Assembly: GCF_020037125.1 (NCBI RefSeq)
Contig: NZ_JAIQDG010000041.1
Location: forward strand, 1 to 64,000
DNA length: 64,000 bases
Direction of reading: 5' to 3'
DNA from: Myxococcus sp. RHSTA-1-4
Lineage (GTDB): Bacteria; Myxococcota; Myxococcia; Myxococcales; Myxococcaceae
The translations under genes and the position numbers were made by a program. The notes under the pieces were generated by a model. The model was not told where the DNA came from. It worked only from the letters and a program-made list of their open reading frames with translations, and did no database searches. Below are positions 53,893 to 62,636 of the stretch, piece after piece; the stretch's first letter is position 1; every line of letters starts with the position of its first letter.

Positions 53893-55050
53893 TCACGGGT
53901 CCAGCAGTGAGACGTGGGACGGAGCCCCCGCGCCCTCGAGGTCCAGGTGCGGAGTGGGCAGGTTGTATTCGGCGGCGGCGCTGGTGGCCTCCACGATGAT
54001 GGGGCCGGCGATTTCGGGCGGCTCGCCGTGGCACAGCAGGGACACCACGTGCTCCAGCGTCCACTTGCCCAGCTTGTTCACGTGGAGGCTCTTGCCGTCG
54101 TACGTGGCCGTGTCCGAAAGCTCCTTGCTGGCCGCCAGCTTCGCGTCCACGGAGGCGCCCAGGTAGCCGCGCGCCAGCGACAGCACCCGGTCCAGCACCG
54201 CGTTCCAGGCCTGCAGGTGCGTGCGGTCCTGCGCCTCGTCCATGATGTCCAGGCCCACCTGCAGCCGCTCCATGCGCTCCAGGAACTGCTGCACCAGCGG
54301 GCCGCGGATGATGCGGCCGTGCTGCGGGGCAATCATCTCCACGCCCGGCTCCAGCTTGCGGATGGCCGCCACCGCGCGCGCCAGCGCCGCGTTCACCGGC
54401 ATGTAGATTTGGTGGAAGGCGCGGATGCCCGTCCAGTCGGACTCGTCCGCCCACAGCCCCTTCGCGTTGGAGTCGGTGAGGCCGCCGAAGAGGTCGCCGG
54501 AGAAGAGCACCCGCGTCTGCGGGTCATAGAGCATCACCGCGCCCCGGAAGTGGCAGAAGGGCGAGGGCACCGGCAACAGCTTGTGCCCGGTGGGCACGCT
54601 CAGCCCCTGGGCGAACTTCTCCGTGGGGATGAAGCGGTGGCGCGGCAGGTTCTGGTGGACGATGAGCCGCCACGTGTCCTCCGAGCAGAGGATGCCCGCT
54701 CGGGGCGCGTAGCGCGCGGAGATGAGGCTCGCCGACGAGCCCACGTCCGGGTCCTGGTGGTTGACGAACATGGCCGACAGGCGCTCCATGCCCCCGATGA
54801 GCGCGGTGACCTTGGTGTGCATGGCGGAGAAGTCGCTGCTGGAGCCCGGGTCGATGAGGAGGTTGAACTCCGTGGGCCGCTGCGTCTTCGTGTCCGTGCC
54901 GCGGAAGCGGCGCAGGTATGGGTTGGCGTAGAAGATGTTGCCGGGCTCTCGCTTGCCCACCCAGAACGTCTCGGGGGCAATCTCCACCGGAACCAGGCGG
55001 ATGTCGGAGCTCGGATTCAGGCTCGGAGAGGGGACGACGGTGCTGCTCAT
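53893..55050 (-). CDS. ODP (oxygen-binding diiron) family, MBL-fold protein
   Basis: The 385-residue protein has an N-terminal metallo-beta-lactamase-like fold of the flavodiiron/ODP type. The motif NHQDPDVGSS (about 97-106) replaces the hydrolase HxHxDH, as in oxygen-sensing ODP proteins and flavodiiron cores. Further ligands are SPFCHFRGAV and FSGDLFGG (Asp), and APQHGRII provides the last His. The C-terminal part (about 245-385) is helical and has no flavodoxin domain, so it is a sensor or oxygen-handling protein rather than a nitric oxide reductase. The Ser/Thr kinase encoded next may be its output. Two palindromic repeats precede it (55146-55189). Confidence 0.85.
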   Translation of the reverse strand: MSSTVVPSPSLNPSSDIRLVPVEIAPETFWVGKREPGNIFYANPYLRRFRGTDTKTQRPTEFNLLIDPGSSSDFSAMHTKVTALIGGMERLSAMFVNHQDPDVGSSASLISARYAPRAGILCSEDTWRLIVHQNLPRHRFIPTEKFAQGLSVPTGHKLLPVPSPFCHFRGAVMLYDPQTRVLFSGDLFGGLTDSNAKGLWADESDWTGIRAFHQIYMPVNAALARAVAAIRKLEPGVEMIAPQHGRIIRGPLVQQFLERMERLQVGLDIMDEAQDRTHLQAWNAVLDRVLSLARGYLGASVDAKLAASKELSDTATYDGKSLHVNKLGKWTLEHVVSLLCHGEPPEIAGPIIVEATSAAAEYNLPTPHLDLEGAGAPSHVSLLDP

Positions 55051-55145
55051 GATGTCGGCGTTCCTTCGCGCGGGGGAAAATTCCTACCCCAAGGCCCTAG
55101 CAATCCGTGCGCCGTCGGACAGTGCCCCGGCGGGCGAGCCTGTTC

Positions 55146-55189
55146 GCGCAGTTCTTGCGCCCCCGGGGAGGTGGGCGCAATTCGTGCGC
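55146..55189. promoter_or_regulatory. Paired palindromic repeats upstream of the ODP gene
   Basis: GCGCAGTTCTTGCGC (55146-55160) and GCGCAATTCGTGCGC (55175-55189) share the dyad GCGCA-N5-TGCGC and lie 29 bp apart. A further inverted repeat TTGCGCCC / GGGCGCAA (55155-55162, 55173-55180) links them. They are about 95-140 bp upstream of the ODP start and look like a two-site operator. Confidence 0.45.
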
Positions 55190-55195
55190 GGAGGG

Positions 55196-55498
55196 CTACT
55201 GCTCCAGCGGGGGCTGCAGCGTGCCGAACTGCTCGATGCCCTCGTCCACCGCTGAGCGCACCGCGTGCAGCACGGCGTCGTCGGTGAGTTGCCGCACCAG
55301 CACCAGGCGTGTGGCGAGCAGGGAGGGCGCCGCGGCCAGCCGCCGCTGCAGCACATGGAGTGGCACCAGGGTGAGGGTGAACCCACGGCCGTCGCGCAGT
55401 CGCACCACCACGTCCAGGCCGTCTCGTCGCGGCAGCGCCGGGTCATCCGCGACGAGGATGGAGGCCACCCTGGCATCTCCCGAGTCGATGGCGCGCAT
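55196..55498 (-). CDS. Small protein of unknown function
   Basis: The 100-residue protein starts MRAIDSGDARVASILVADDP and has alternating strands and helices with a VRLRDGRGFTLTLVPLHVLQ core. The ATG at 55498 has GGAGGAG close upstream, a strong reason to accept it over the 148-residue longer frame. It is 145 bp ahead of the ODP gene on the same strand. It is not recognised; a ligand-binding or regulatory role is possible. Confidence 0.65.
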   Translation of the reverse strand: MRAIDSGDARVASILVADDPALPRRDGLDVVVRLRDGRGFTLTLVPLHVLQRRLAAAPSLLATRLVLVRQLTDDAVLHAVRSAVDEGIEQFGTLQPPLEQ

Positions 55499-55814
55499 GT
55501 CTCCTCCGAGGTGAGGCGTGGCCACGCACGGGCCCACGGGGTCTTCATGCGTCCGCTCCTGGCGGGCAGGCAAGCCGACGCGAGGGCGGGCTGCTCGGGA
55601 GCGGACGACTGGCCCGCTCACACTCCGTCCGGAGTCACTCACTCCGGGTGAGGGGATGCCATGACACCAACATCACCGCCCGGCCCCTCCTGGCGCCGGA
55701 ACCACGAGGAGGCCCCTTCGCCTCCGAGAGGAAGGTGGGTGCCGGGCGCCCGGTGTGAAATCACCCCGGCCCCTCCTGGCGCGTGGCAAGCTCACCGCCC
55801 TTCTTCGTCCCTCC
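55499..55814. other. Intergenic region with a 17-bp direct repeat
   Basis: The stretch lies between divergent genes. CCGGCCCCTCCTGGCGC occurs at 55680-55696 and again at 55766-55782, 86 bp apart, and each copy is preceded by ATCACC. The second copy lies 33 bp before the membrane protein gene. No gene is supported. Confidence 0.5.
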
Positions 55815-56285
55815 ATGCCGGACCCATCCACACTCTCCGCCTGGGGCCTGCCGGGCCTCTTTCTCGTCGCGGCGATGGCCGGCTCGGTGGTGCCGGTGCC
55901 CTCGGAGGCGGTGCTGGCCGCGCTCATCTATGGTGGCACGGCCCCGGCGCTGGCCATCGGGGTGGCCACCACCGGCAACGTGCTGGGGGCCCTGTCTCTC
56001 TATGTGCTGGGCCGGTGGGTGGCACGAGGCGGAGGCGGCCCGCTGGGGCGGTGGTACACGCGCCGGCGCGCGAAGGAGGGGCCGCGCATGGAGCGTGTCG
56101 AGGCGCGCGTGCGGACGTGGGGCGCGCCCGCGCTGCTGATGTCATGGCTGCCCGTGGTGGGCGATGCCTTCGTCATCGCCGGGGGCATGCTCGGCGTCCG
56201 GCCGCTGCCGTTCGTCCTCTTCGTCACACTGGGCAAGGGTCTGCGCTACCTCTTCGTCGCGCTGTCCACGGCCGCGGCCCTGTAA
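55815..56285 (+). CDS. DedA/YqaA-like membrane protein (SNARE-associated domain)
   Basis: The 156-residue protein has a re-entrant and transmembrane pattern typical of DedA/SNARE-associated membrane proteins. It has VVPVPSEAVLAALIYGGTAP near residue 30, GATTGNVLGALSLYVLGR-like helix 2 and the C-terminal membrane helix KGLRYLFVALSTAAAL. It is closest to the short YqaA group. DedA proteins help lipid carrier recycling and membrane homeostasis. The ATG at 55815 lacks a clear ribosome site, and an upstream GTG at 55755 is possible. The gene stands alone. Confidence 0.78.
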   Translation: MPDPSTLSAWGLPGLFLVAAMAGSVVPVPSEAVLAALIYGGTAPALAIGVATTGNVLGALSLYVLGRWVARGGGGPLGRWYTRRRAKEGPRMERVEARVRTWGAPALLMSWLPVVGDAFVIAGGMLGVRPLPFVLFVTLGKGLRYLFVALSTAAAL

Positions 56286-56449
56286 TCCTCGCGGCCATAT
56301 TTTTTCACTCAGGTTTCACGCAACGCTGGCGCAGGCTGCCCCGATAAATCGGATGGGTGGTTCGTGTGCGCTCGCGCGCCACGGCCACTGCCCAGGTGTC
56401 TTCACCGACCCCTCTCAACAGCTCCCGGCAGGGAGAAGGACCGTACATC

Positions 56450-58168
56450 GTGCGAACCCACAACACTCGAACCAGGCCCACGCAATCTCCCTGGCGGTAC
56501 GCAGCCGCCGCGCTTTCCCTGTTGCTCGCCGCTTGCGGTGGCATGGAGCCCTCGGTGGAGTCCGCCGACGAGGCCGCTGCCGTGGGAGTCCAGGAGGACT
56601 CGCTGAGCAACGTCCGCATCCGGCTGATGGCGGCCAACACCACCAGCGGCACGGGCCAGGACTATGACCCGGGTCACGGAATCCGCATCTTCCAGGGCAC
56701 GGACCCGGACGTGGTGATGATCCAGGAGTTCAACTACAAGACGAACTCCGCGACGGACCTGCGCGCCTTCGTCGACACGGCGTTCGGCCCGGAGTTCCAC
56801 TACTCCATCGAGGGTGGGGCGCAGATTCCGAACGGCGTCATCAGCCGCTGGCCCATCATCGCCTCGGGTGAGTGGGACGACCCGTACGTCTCCAACCGCG
56901 ACTTCGCCTGGGCGCGCATCGACGTGCCGGGCCCCAAGGACTTGTGGGTGGTGAGCGTGCACCTGCTGACGTCCAGCAGCGGCACGCGCAACTCGGAGGC
57001 CAGCAGCCTGGTGAGCCGCATCAAGGCCAACATCCCGGCGGGGGACTACCTGGCCATCGGCGGGGACTTCAACACCGACAGCCGCTCCGAGTCGTGCTTC
57101 TCCACCTTCTCCCAGGTGGTGACGACGAGCAGCCCGTACCCGGCGGACCGCAACGGCAACGGCAACACCAACGCCGCCCGCGGCAAGCCCTATGACCACG
57201 TGCTGGTGGACAGCGACTTGCGCCAGTACCAGACGGCGGTCGTCATCGGCTCCAGCTCGTACGCGAACGGGCTGGTGGTGGACACCCGCGTGCACTCGCC
57301 GCTCTCCGAGATTTCGCCCGCGCTCTATGGCGACAGCGGCGCGTCCGGCATGCAGCACATGGCGGTCATCAAGGACTTCCTCATCCCCGGGGACTCGGTG
57401 TCCGGCAGCGTCACCGTGACGGCCCCCAACGGGGGTGAGAGCTGGGCGGGCGGCAGCGCGCGGAACATCACCTGGACGTCCTCGGGCGTGACGAACGTGA
57501 AGGTGGAGTACACCCTGGACGGCAGCACCTGGAGCACCCTCACCTCCAGCACCGCGGCCTCGGCGGGGAGCTTCGCGTGGACGGTGCCCTCCAGCGCCAC
57601 GTCCTCCGCGCGGGTGCGCGTGACTGACGCGGCCGACGCCACCGTCACCGACACCAGCGACGCGGCCTTCACCATCACCACCTCCACCCCCGGCGGCACG
57701 GGCAACGTCATCATCAACGAGGTGCTCGTCAACGAGCCGGGCTCGGACGTCAACGGCGAGTTCGTGGAGCTGGTGAACGTGGGCGGCGCGGCGGTGGACC
57801 TGAGCGGCTGGACGGTGTCGGACGCGGCGTCGGTGCGGCACACCTTCCCGAGCGGCACCACGCTGGCGGCGGGCGGGGTGCTGGTGGTGTTCGGCGGGGC
57901 CTCGGCCATCCCCGCGGGCACGCCCGGCGCGGTGGCCGCGTCCACGGGCTCGCTGGGCCTGTCCAACAGCGGTGACACGGTGACGCTGAAGAACAGCTCC
58001 GCCACGGCGGTGGACACCGCGACGCTGGGCTCGGGCCTGACGGGGACGGACGGCGTGTCCGCCAACCGGAGCCCGGACGCCACGGCGGGCGCCACCTTCG
58101 TGCTGCACACGGGCCTGTCCAGCCTGTCGTCCTCGCCCGGCCTGCAGGCCAGCGGCGCGGCGTTCTAG
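56450..58168 (+). CDS. Secreted lipoprotein nuclease/phosphatase with Ig-like and lamin-tail domains
   Basis: The 572-residue protein has three parts. A lipoprotein signal (LLLAAC, Cys at about 29) leads to an EEP-fold catalytic domain (about 50-310, with LMAANTTSGTG, DVVMIQEFN, GGDFNTDSRS and DHVLV). A Ser/Gly-rich Ig-like domain follows (about 325-420, GGESWAGGSARNITWTSSG). The end is a lamin-tail domain (about 425-550, INEVLVNEPGSDVNGEFVEL, LSGWTVSDA). Such proteins are extracellular nucleases or phosphoesterases, with the lamin-tail domain helping to attach or bind. The GTG at 56450 has AAGGA nine bases upstream. It probably digests DNA or phosphoesters outside the cell, a fitting tool for a predator. 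Confidence 0.85.
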   Translation: MRTHNTRTRPTQSPWRYAAAALSLLLAACGGMEPSVESADEAAAVGVQEDSLSNVRIRLMAANTTSGTGQDYDPGHGIRIFQGTDPDVVMIQEFNYKTNSATDLRAFVDTAFGPEFHYSIEGGAQIPNGVISRWPIIASGEWDDPYVSNRDFAWARIDVPGPKDLWVVSVHLLTSSSGTRNSEASSLVSRIKANIPAGDYLAIGGDFNTDSRSESCFSTFSQVVTTSSPYPADRNGNGNTNAARGKPYDHVLVDSDLRQYQTAVVIGSSSYANGLVVDTRVHSPLSEISPALYGDSGASGMQHMAVIKDFLIPGDSVSGSVTVTAPNGGESWAGGSARNITWTSSGVTNVKVEYTLDGSTWSTLTSSTAASAGSFAWTVPSSATSSARVRVTDAADATVTDTSDAAFTITTSTPGGTGNVIINEVLVNEPGSDVNGEFVELVNVGGAAVDLSGWTVSDAASVRHTFPSGTTLAAGGVLVVFGGASAIPAGTPGAVAASTGSLGLSNSGDTVTLKNSSATAVDTATLGSGLTGTDGVSANRSPDATAGATFVLHTGLSSLSSSPGLQASGAAF

Positions 58169-58190
58169 GCCAGGGACTCGAGGTTTCCGC

Positions 58191-58225
58191 GGCCCCGCTT
58201 CCGGTGCGTGCCGGAAGGCGGGGCC
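58191..58225. terminator. Strong hairpin after the secreted nuclease gene
   Basis: GGCCCCGCTTCCGG (58191-58204) pairs with CCGGAA and GCGGGGCC (58211-58225) around TGCGTG with one bulged G. It is 23 bases past the stop and lies just before the convergent AI-2E family gene, so it should serve both. Confidence 0.65.
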
Positions 58226-58241
58226 GTGGTCGTTTCGGGGC

Positions 58242-59432
58242 TCAGTGCGAGTCCATGGGCGTGGGCGTCAGCGGCACCCGCTCGCCCGTCGCCTCCGAGC
58301 GCGCCGTGGGGAGCTTCCGGCCGCCGTCGGTGGTGCCGCCGCCCGGTCCCGGTGTCGCCGGGTCTCCCGCGCGCGGCGTGGAGCGCCCGTAGTCGCGCTC
58401 CCAGATGCGCACCAGGGCCAGGAAGAAGGCGACGATGAGCGGGCCCAGCAGCAGGCCCACCGTGCCGAACGCGGCGAGGCCGCCGAGCAGGGCGAAGAAG
58501 ACGATGGCGCCGTGCTGGTGCATGCCGCGCTTGGCCAGCAGCGGCTTCACCACATTGTCCACGAGCCCCACCACCACCGTGCCCCAGATGGCGAGGAAGA
58601 GCGCCGCCCAGGGGTGGCCGCTGAAGAACATCAGCGCCGCCGCCGCCAGCACGACGATGGCCGCGCCCACGGCGGGGATGAGCGCCAGGAAGAAGGTCAG
58701 CCCGGCGAAGAACAGCGGCGCGGGCACCCGGGCGATGACGTAGCCGATGAGCGCCGCCGCCGCCTGCACGCCCGCGGTGGCCACGGAGGAGAGGAGCACC
58801 GCGCCGGACACGCTGCGGAACTCGCGCATGATTTCCCGCGTCTGCCCGCGCCTCAGCGGCGACACGCTCTCAATCCAGTCCACCAGCCGCTTCCCGTCCG
58901 TGAAGAAGAAGAAGAGGGCGATGAGCATCATGATGGTCTGGAAGGCGAGGGAGCCGGTGGCCGCCACCGCTCCCGTTACCGCCTTGGCCGCGGTGCCGCC
59001 CTGCGTCGTGACCTGCTCCTGGAGGGTCCGGTTCAGGTTCTGCTCCGCCATGGGGAGCCGCTTCATCAAGCCCTCCGCCGTCTTGCGCACCGGCCCGGGA
59101 AGCCGCTCCACCAGCCCGCTCACCCCCTCCTGCTGCACCGTGCGGGTGACGAACTGGGCCCCTTCCGTCACCTCGGTGACGACGAAGGCGGTGAGGCCGC
59201 CCAGCGGGAGCAGCAGGGCGAGAACGACTCCCGTGGTGAGGATGCCCGCGGACACGTTGGCGCGGCCGCGCAGCCTCCGGGTCAGCCGCTTGTGCAGGCC
59301 GTGGAAGGCCGCCGCCAGCACGGCCGCGAAGAAGAACGCCTCGGCGAACGGGCGGATGACCAGGGCCAGCAGGAAGATGGACAGCAGGATGAGGCCGGTG
59401 AATATCCGGCGAGCGGTGAGCTCGGATGCCAT
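58242..59432 (-). CDS. AI-2E family transporter-like membrane protein
   Basis: The 396-residue protein has eight or so membrane helices and the typical PerM/TqsA pattern. It has an N-terminal pair, a long soluble stretch with ERLPGPVRK, FFFTDGKRLVDWIESVSPLR after helix 3, and GHPWAALFLAIWGTVVVG-LVDNVVKPLL near the end. Family members have been linked to autoinducer-2 or sodium-proton export; the actual function here is unknown. The ATG is at 59432. The gene is divergent from the DoxX-like gene and convergent with the secreted nuclease gene. Confidence 0.87.
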   Translation of the reverse strand: MASELTARRIFTGLILLSIFLLALVIRPFAEAFFFAAVLAAAFHGLHKRLTRRLRGRANVSAGILTTGVVLALLLPLGGLTAFVVTEVTEGAQFVTRTVQQEGVSGLVERLPGPVRKTAEGLMKRLPMAEQNLNRTLQEQVTTQGGTAAKAVTGAVAATGSLAFQTIMMLIALFFFFTDGKRLVDWIESVSPLRRGQTREIMREFRSVSGAVLLSSVATAGVQAAAALIGYVIARVPAPLFFAGLTFFLALIPAVGAAIVVLAAAALMFFSGHPWAALFLAIWGTVVVGLVDNVVKPLLAKRGMHQHGAIVFFALLGGLAAFGTVGLLLGPLIVAFFLALVRIWERDYGRSTPRAGDPATPGPGGGTTDGGRKLPTARSEATGERVPLTPTPMDSH

Positions 59433-59552
59433 GGGCGTGAAGGTAGGGACGCCCGGGGGGGAAGGCAGGAGAGCGCTGGCCGACGCCTGCCCGCCTGTTC
59501 CACGGGCGAGAAGACTTGGGCCCGGCCGGAGGGCGGCTAGAGTGGGCGCGCC

Positions 59553-59969
59553 ATGCCGTCCTTCGAATCCACCGACTTCACCTTCTGGCTGCTCCAGGCG
59601 CTCTGCGCCGCCTTCCTCGCCATCCTCTTCCTCCAGTCCGGCCTGGACAAGGTCTTCGACTGGAAGGGCAACCTGGGCTGGCTCACCGGCCACTTCGCCA
59701 AGAGTCCGCTGCGGGGCGTGGTGCCGCTGATGCTGGCCACCCTCACGGTGATGGAAGTGGCGGCCGGCGCCCTCAGCGGGGCGGGGCTGGTGGCCCTGGT
59801 CGTCACCGGCGGCGCGACGCTGGCCTTCTGGGGCGCGCTCCTGTCGGCGGTGTCGCTGGTGGCCCTCTTCTTCGGCCAGCGCATGGCGAAGGAGTACGCG
59901 GGCGCCGGCGCGCTCGTGCCCTACTTCCTGCTGTCCCTGGTGGCGGTGTACGTCACCCGCCTGCGCTGA
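59553..59969 (+). CDS. DoxX-like membrane protein
   Basis: The 138-residue protein has four membrane helices with the DoxX-type start FTFWLLQALCAAFLAILFLQ-SGLDKVFDW and a charged loop GNLGWLTGHF. DoxX-family proteins are found with quinone or thiosulfate redox systems; nothing nearby confirms that here. The ATG is at 59553. It is divergent from the AI-2E gene by about 120 bp. Confidence 0.8.
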   Translation: MPSFESTDFTFWLLQALCAAFLAILFLQSGLDKVFDWKGNLGWLTGHFAKSPLRGVVPLMLATLTVMEVAAGALSGAGLVALVVTGGATLAFWGALLSAVSLVALFFGQRMAKEYAGAGALVPYFLLSLVAVYVTRLR

Positions 59970-59982
59970 GGCCTCGCGGCCT

Positions 59983-61242
59983 TCAGAGCACCTTGCGGCT
60001 GGGCACGAGGGCGTTGGCGGACAGCAGTCCCGCCACCAGCGCCACGGCCACCATCAACATGGAGAAGGCCGTGTCCACCCCGGCCACCACGTCCCGCTCC
60101 AGCAGCGAGGACAGGCTGCGGAAGCCGACGCTGCCGGGCACCAGCAGCATGAGGCCGGGCACCACGGTGATGACGGAGGGCCGGTTGCGCAGCCGCGCCA
60201 GCGCGTTGCTGGCGATGCCCAGCAGCAGCGCCCCCACGAAGGCGCCCAGCTGCGCTCCCAGCAGCAGCGCCCCCAGCCGCGCGCCCGCGAAGGCGAAGGT
60301 GCACGCCCCGGCCATCCAGCCCCAGTCGCGAGGGCGGGCGCGGAAGAGCACCCCCACCGCGAAGGTGGCCACGGCCAGCGACACCGGCTGTGTCCAGCCG
60401 GGCAGCACGGGAGGCAGCGGCGTCAGCGGCGGTGGAGGCAGCAGCGTCGACACCCGGCTCCCCAGCGCGACGCCGAAGCCGAGCTGCAGGAACACCAGCG
60501 CCGCCGCGGTGAGCCGCGAGGTACCGGAGATGAGGTGGCGCGTGGCCAGCTCGTTGAGGGCCACCGTCAGCGACAGCCCCGGCAACAGGACGATGAGGCC
60601 GGCCAGCGTGGCCACCTGCACGGACAGCGGGCCCATGAAGCTGGCGGCCAGCGCGGCGAGGGCGGAGGAGAGGATGGCGGCCACCGGCTCCAGCACACGG
60701 GCGGTGGTGGGCTGCCGCTGGGTCAGCTCGCCCAGCGTGCCGATGAGCAGGCTGCTCAGCGCCGCGACCGCCATTTCCCGCAGGCCGCCGCCGAACAGCC
60801 GCGCCGCGGCGCCGCCCGCGAGCGTCCAGCACAGGAGCTGGAGCGCGGGGCCATAACGAGCCGGCCGGGCGAGGATGTCCTCCACCTTCCGGGCGCCCTC
60901 GGCGGGTGTGAGCCGGCCCTGGATGACGTCGTCCGCCAGCACGTCCAGCAGCGTCAGCCGCTCCAGGTCCATGTCCCCGGGTTCCACGCGGATGAGGCTG
61001 GTGCGCAGCGCCTCCGGTGGCCCGAAGGAGGCGAAGAGGGAGGTGGGCGTGGAGAAGAAGCGGCCCTCCAGCCCCAGCCGCTCGGACACACGCTGCATCA
61101 GCCCTTCCAGGCGGTGCGCGGGCGTGCCGTAGCGGTGCAGCGCCTCGGCCAGCCGGAGCGTGAAGGCCACGGCGGGGCCCGGCGGCGGAGGATGATTCAG
61201 GGACGCGAGCAGCTCGGGAGGGACGGCCACGGCGGCGCACAT
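59983..61242 (-). CDS. Threonine/serine exporter (ThrE-like)
   Basis: The 419-residue protein joins the ThrE N-terminal domain (about 20-260, with RLAEALHRYGTPAHRLEGLM, FFSTPTSLFASF and LDVLADDVIQGRLTPAEG) to the C-terminal ThrE_2 part with several membrane helices (about 270-410). The ThrE family exports threonine and serine; full-length fused forms like this carry both halves. The start ATG is at 61242. It is the gene downstream of a terminator hairpin and seems independently transcribed. Confidence 0.88.
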   Translation of the reverse strand: MCAAVAVPPELLASLNHPPPPGPAVAFTLRLAEALHRYGTPAHRLEGLMQRVSERLGLEGRFFSTPTSLFASFGPPEALRTSLIRVEPGDMDLERLTLLDVLADDVIQGRLTPAEGARKVEDILARPARYGPALQLLCWTLAGGAAARLFGGGLREMAVAALSSLLIGTLGELTQRQPTTARVLEPVAAILSSALAALAASFMGPLSVQVATLAGLIVLLPGLSLTVALNELATRHLISGTSRLTAAALVFLQLGFGVALGSRVSTLLPPPPLTPLPPVLPGWTQPVSLAVATFAVGVLFRARPRDWGWMAGACTFAFAGARLGALLLGAQLGAFVGALLLGIASNALARLRNRPSVITVVPGLMLLVPGSVGFRSLSSLLERDVVAGVDTAFSMLMVAVALVAGLLSANALVPSRKVL

Positions 61243-61273
61243 GGCAGAGGCCGCGGGCCCAAGTCAAACGGAA

Positions 61274-61309
61274 GGGGAGCAACAGCCCGGTGACGGACCG
61301 TTGCTCCCC
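61274..61309. terminator. Hairpin after the DUF3618 gene
   Basis: GGGGAGCAAC (61274-61283) pairs with GTTGCTCCCC (61300-61309), and CGGT with ACCG inside the loop adds to it. On the minus strand it is 26 bases beyond the DUF3618 stop and is followed by a T-rich TTCCGTTTGACTT stretch, so it is a good terminator. Confidence 0.65.
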
Positions 61310-61334
61310 CGACGACTGCTCGTGTTTCCGTGGC

Positions 61335-62636
61335 TCAGTGCACCTTCGTCACGTCATCCAGGGGAGGCAGCGGGGGGATGCGCGACGAGCTGGAGGGCGA
61401 CGAGGCCAGCGCGTCCGCGTCGTCCTCCGTGCCCGCCACGCTCACGCCGGAGGTGCCCGCGGCGCCGAGGCCGGACGGGCTCGACGGGGTGCTGATGCTG
61501 CTCGCCCCGAAGCCTGTGTCAGTGGAGGCGGACGTGCCGAGGTCCGAGGTGTCCTGGCGGCCCTCGTAGCCGTACGCGCGCTCCTCATGGCCCTGGAGCT
61601 TCTGGTTGAGCTGGTCACCGAGCTGGGAGATGCCCTCCTCGGCGCGGCGCTTGGCCGGCTCCATGAAGCGGCGCTCCTTGTTCGACACCGGGATGAGCGT
61701 GGAGGCGAGCATGCCCAGGGCGATGCCGCCGAGCGCCAGCAGGATGGGCTGCTCGTCCACCGTGCGGGTGAACCAGTCCGAGGTCCGGTTGCGCATCACG
61801 TCGCGCGAGGGGATGCGCTCGCGCATGTGCGACGCCCGCTCACGCAGGTGGCCCACCGCGCCCACGGCGCGCTCACGCACTTCGGAGGCCTTGCCGGACG
61901 CGCGCTCCTTCATGTCCATGGCGCGGTCCTTCACGGTGTGGGCCACGTCGGACGCGTGTTCCTTCACGCTGGACATGGCCTCGCCGGCGCGCTCCTTCAT
62001 CCCGCCTTCACTCTCCACGGGGCTGGTGCCGATGCCGCGGGAGGACACGTCGCCGTAGCCGGACACGCCGCCGTAGCGGGTGCCCGCGCCCTGGCCGATG
62101 TCGCCGCGCGCGGCGGACTCGTAGCGGTCCTCCTCGGAGTAGCGCATGCCGGGGCTCTCGGAGCGCAGCCCTTCGTAGCGCCAGCGGTCGTCCTCCTCGC
62201 GCCAGCGGTCCTCACGGTAGCGGCCGTAGCGCGGGGCGTACCGCTCCCCCTCGCTCCATCGTTCCTCGCGCACCGTGAAGGCCTTGCGCATCAGGGCCGA
62301 CCCCACGCCGGCGCCGATGAGGGCGCCCAGCAGGCTCCACCCCTTGGGGGTGTCGGCACGTTCCTTCAGCTCCGTCGTCCTCTGCATCACGGTCTCCTTG
62401 GCGTGTGTCTTGAGTTCCGTGGCCTTTCCCACGGCGGCATCCTTCGCGTGCTGCTTCAGCTCGCCCGCCTTCTCCGTGGCGAACTCCTTGGCACGCACCT
62501 TCAGTTCCCCGGCCTTTTCCTGGGCCATCGCCTTCAAGCGGTCCGGCTCCGCCTTGCGGGCCAGCTCATCCGCCAGCTCGCTCAGGCGTGCCCGTGCATC
62601 TGCGATTTCATGGAGTGCGCGGTCCTGCTCGCCCAT
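61335..62636 (-). CDS. DUF3618 domain protein with amphipathic repeats
   Basis: The 433-residue protein starts with a DUF3618 region (about 5-40, IADARARLSELADELARKAE). Ala/Lys/Glu-rich repeats follow (KAGELKVRAKEF, KAGELKQHAKDA, KATELKTHAKET) of apolipoprotein-like amphipathic helices. Then come a hydrophobic helix (about 97-112), a Tyr/Arg-rich middle, a second repeat set (VKEHASDVAHTVKDRAMDM) and a membrane helix near 300. It is likely a peripheral or single-pass protein that stiffens or shields the membrane, as in the YqjD/ElaB group. The ATG at 62636 has AAGGAGG seven bases upstream. It overlaps the holin-like gene by 55 bp. Confidence 0.82.
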   Translation of the reverse strand: MGEQDRALHEIADARARLSELADELARKAEPDRLKAMAQEKAGELKVRAKEFATEKAGELKQHAKDAAVGKATELKTHAKETVMQRTTELKERADTPKGWSLLGALIGAGVGSALMRKAFTVREERWSEGERYAPRYGRYREDRWREEDDRWRYEGLRSESPGMRYSEEDRYESAARGDIGQGAGTRYGGVSGYGDVSSRGIGTSPVESEGGMKERAGEAMSSVKEHASDVAHTVKDRAMDMKERASGKASEVRERAVGAVGHLRERASHMRERIPSRDVMRNRTSDWFTRTVDEQPILLALGGIALGMLASTLIPVSNKERRFMEPAKRRAEEGISQLGDQLNQKLQGHEERAYGYEGRQDTSDLGTSASTDTGFGASSISTPSSPSGLGAAGTSGVSVAGTEDDADALASSPSSSSRIPPLPPLDDVTKVH

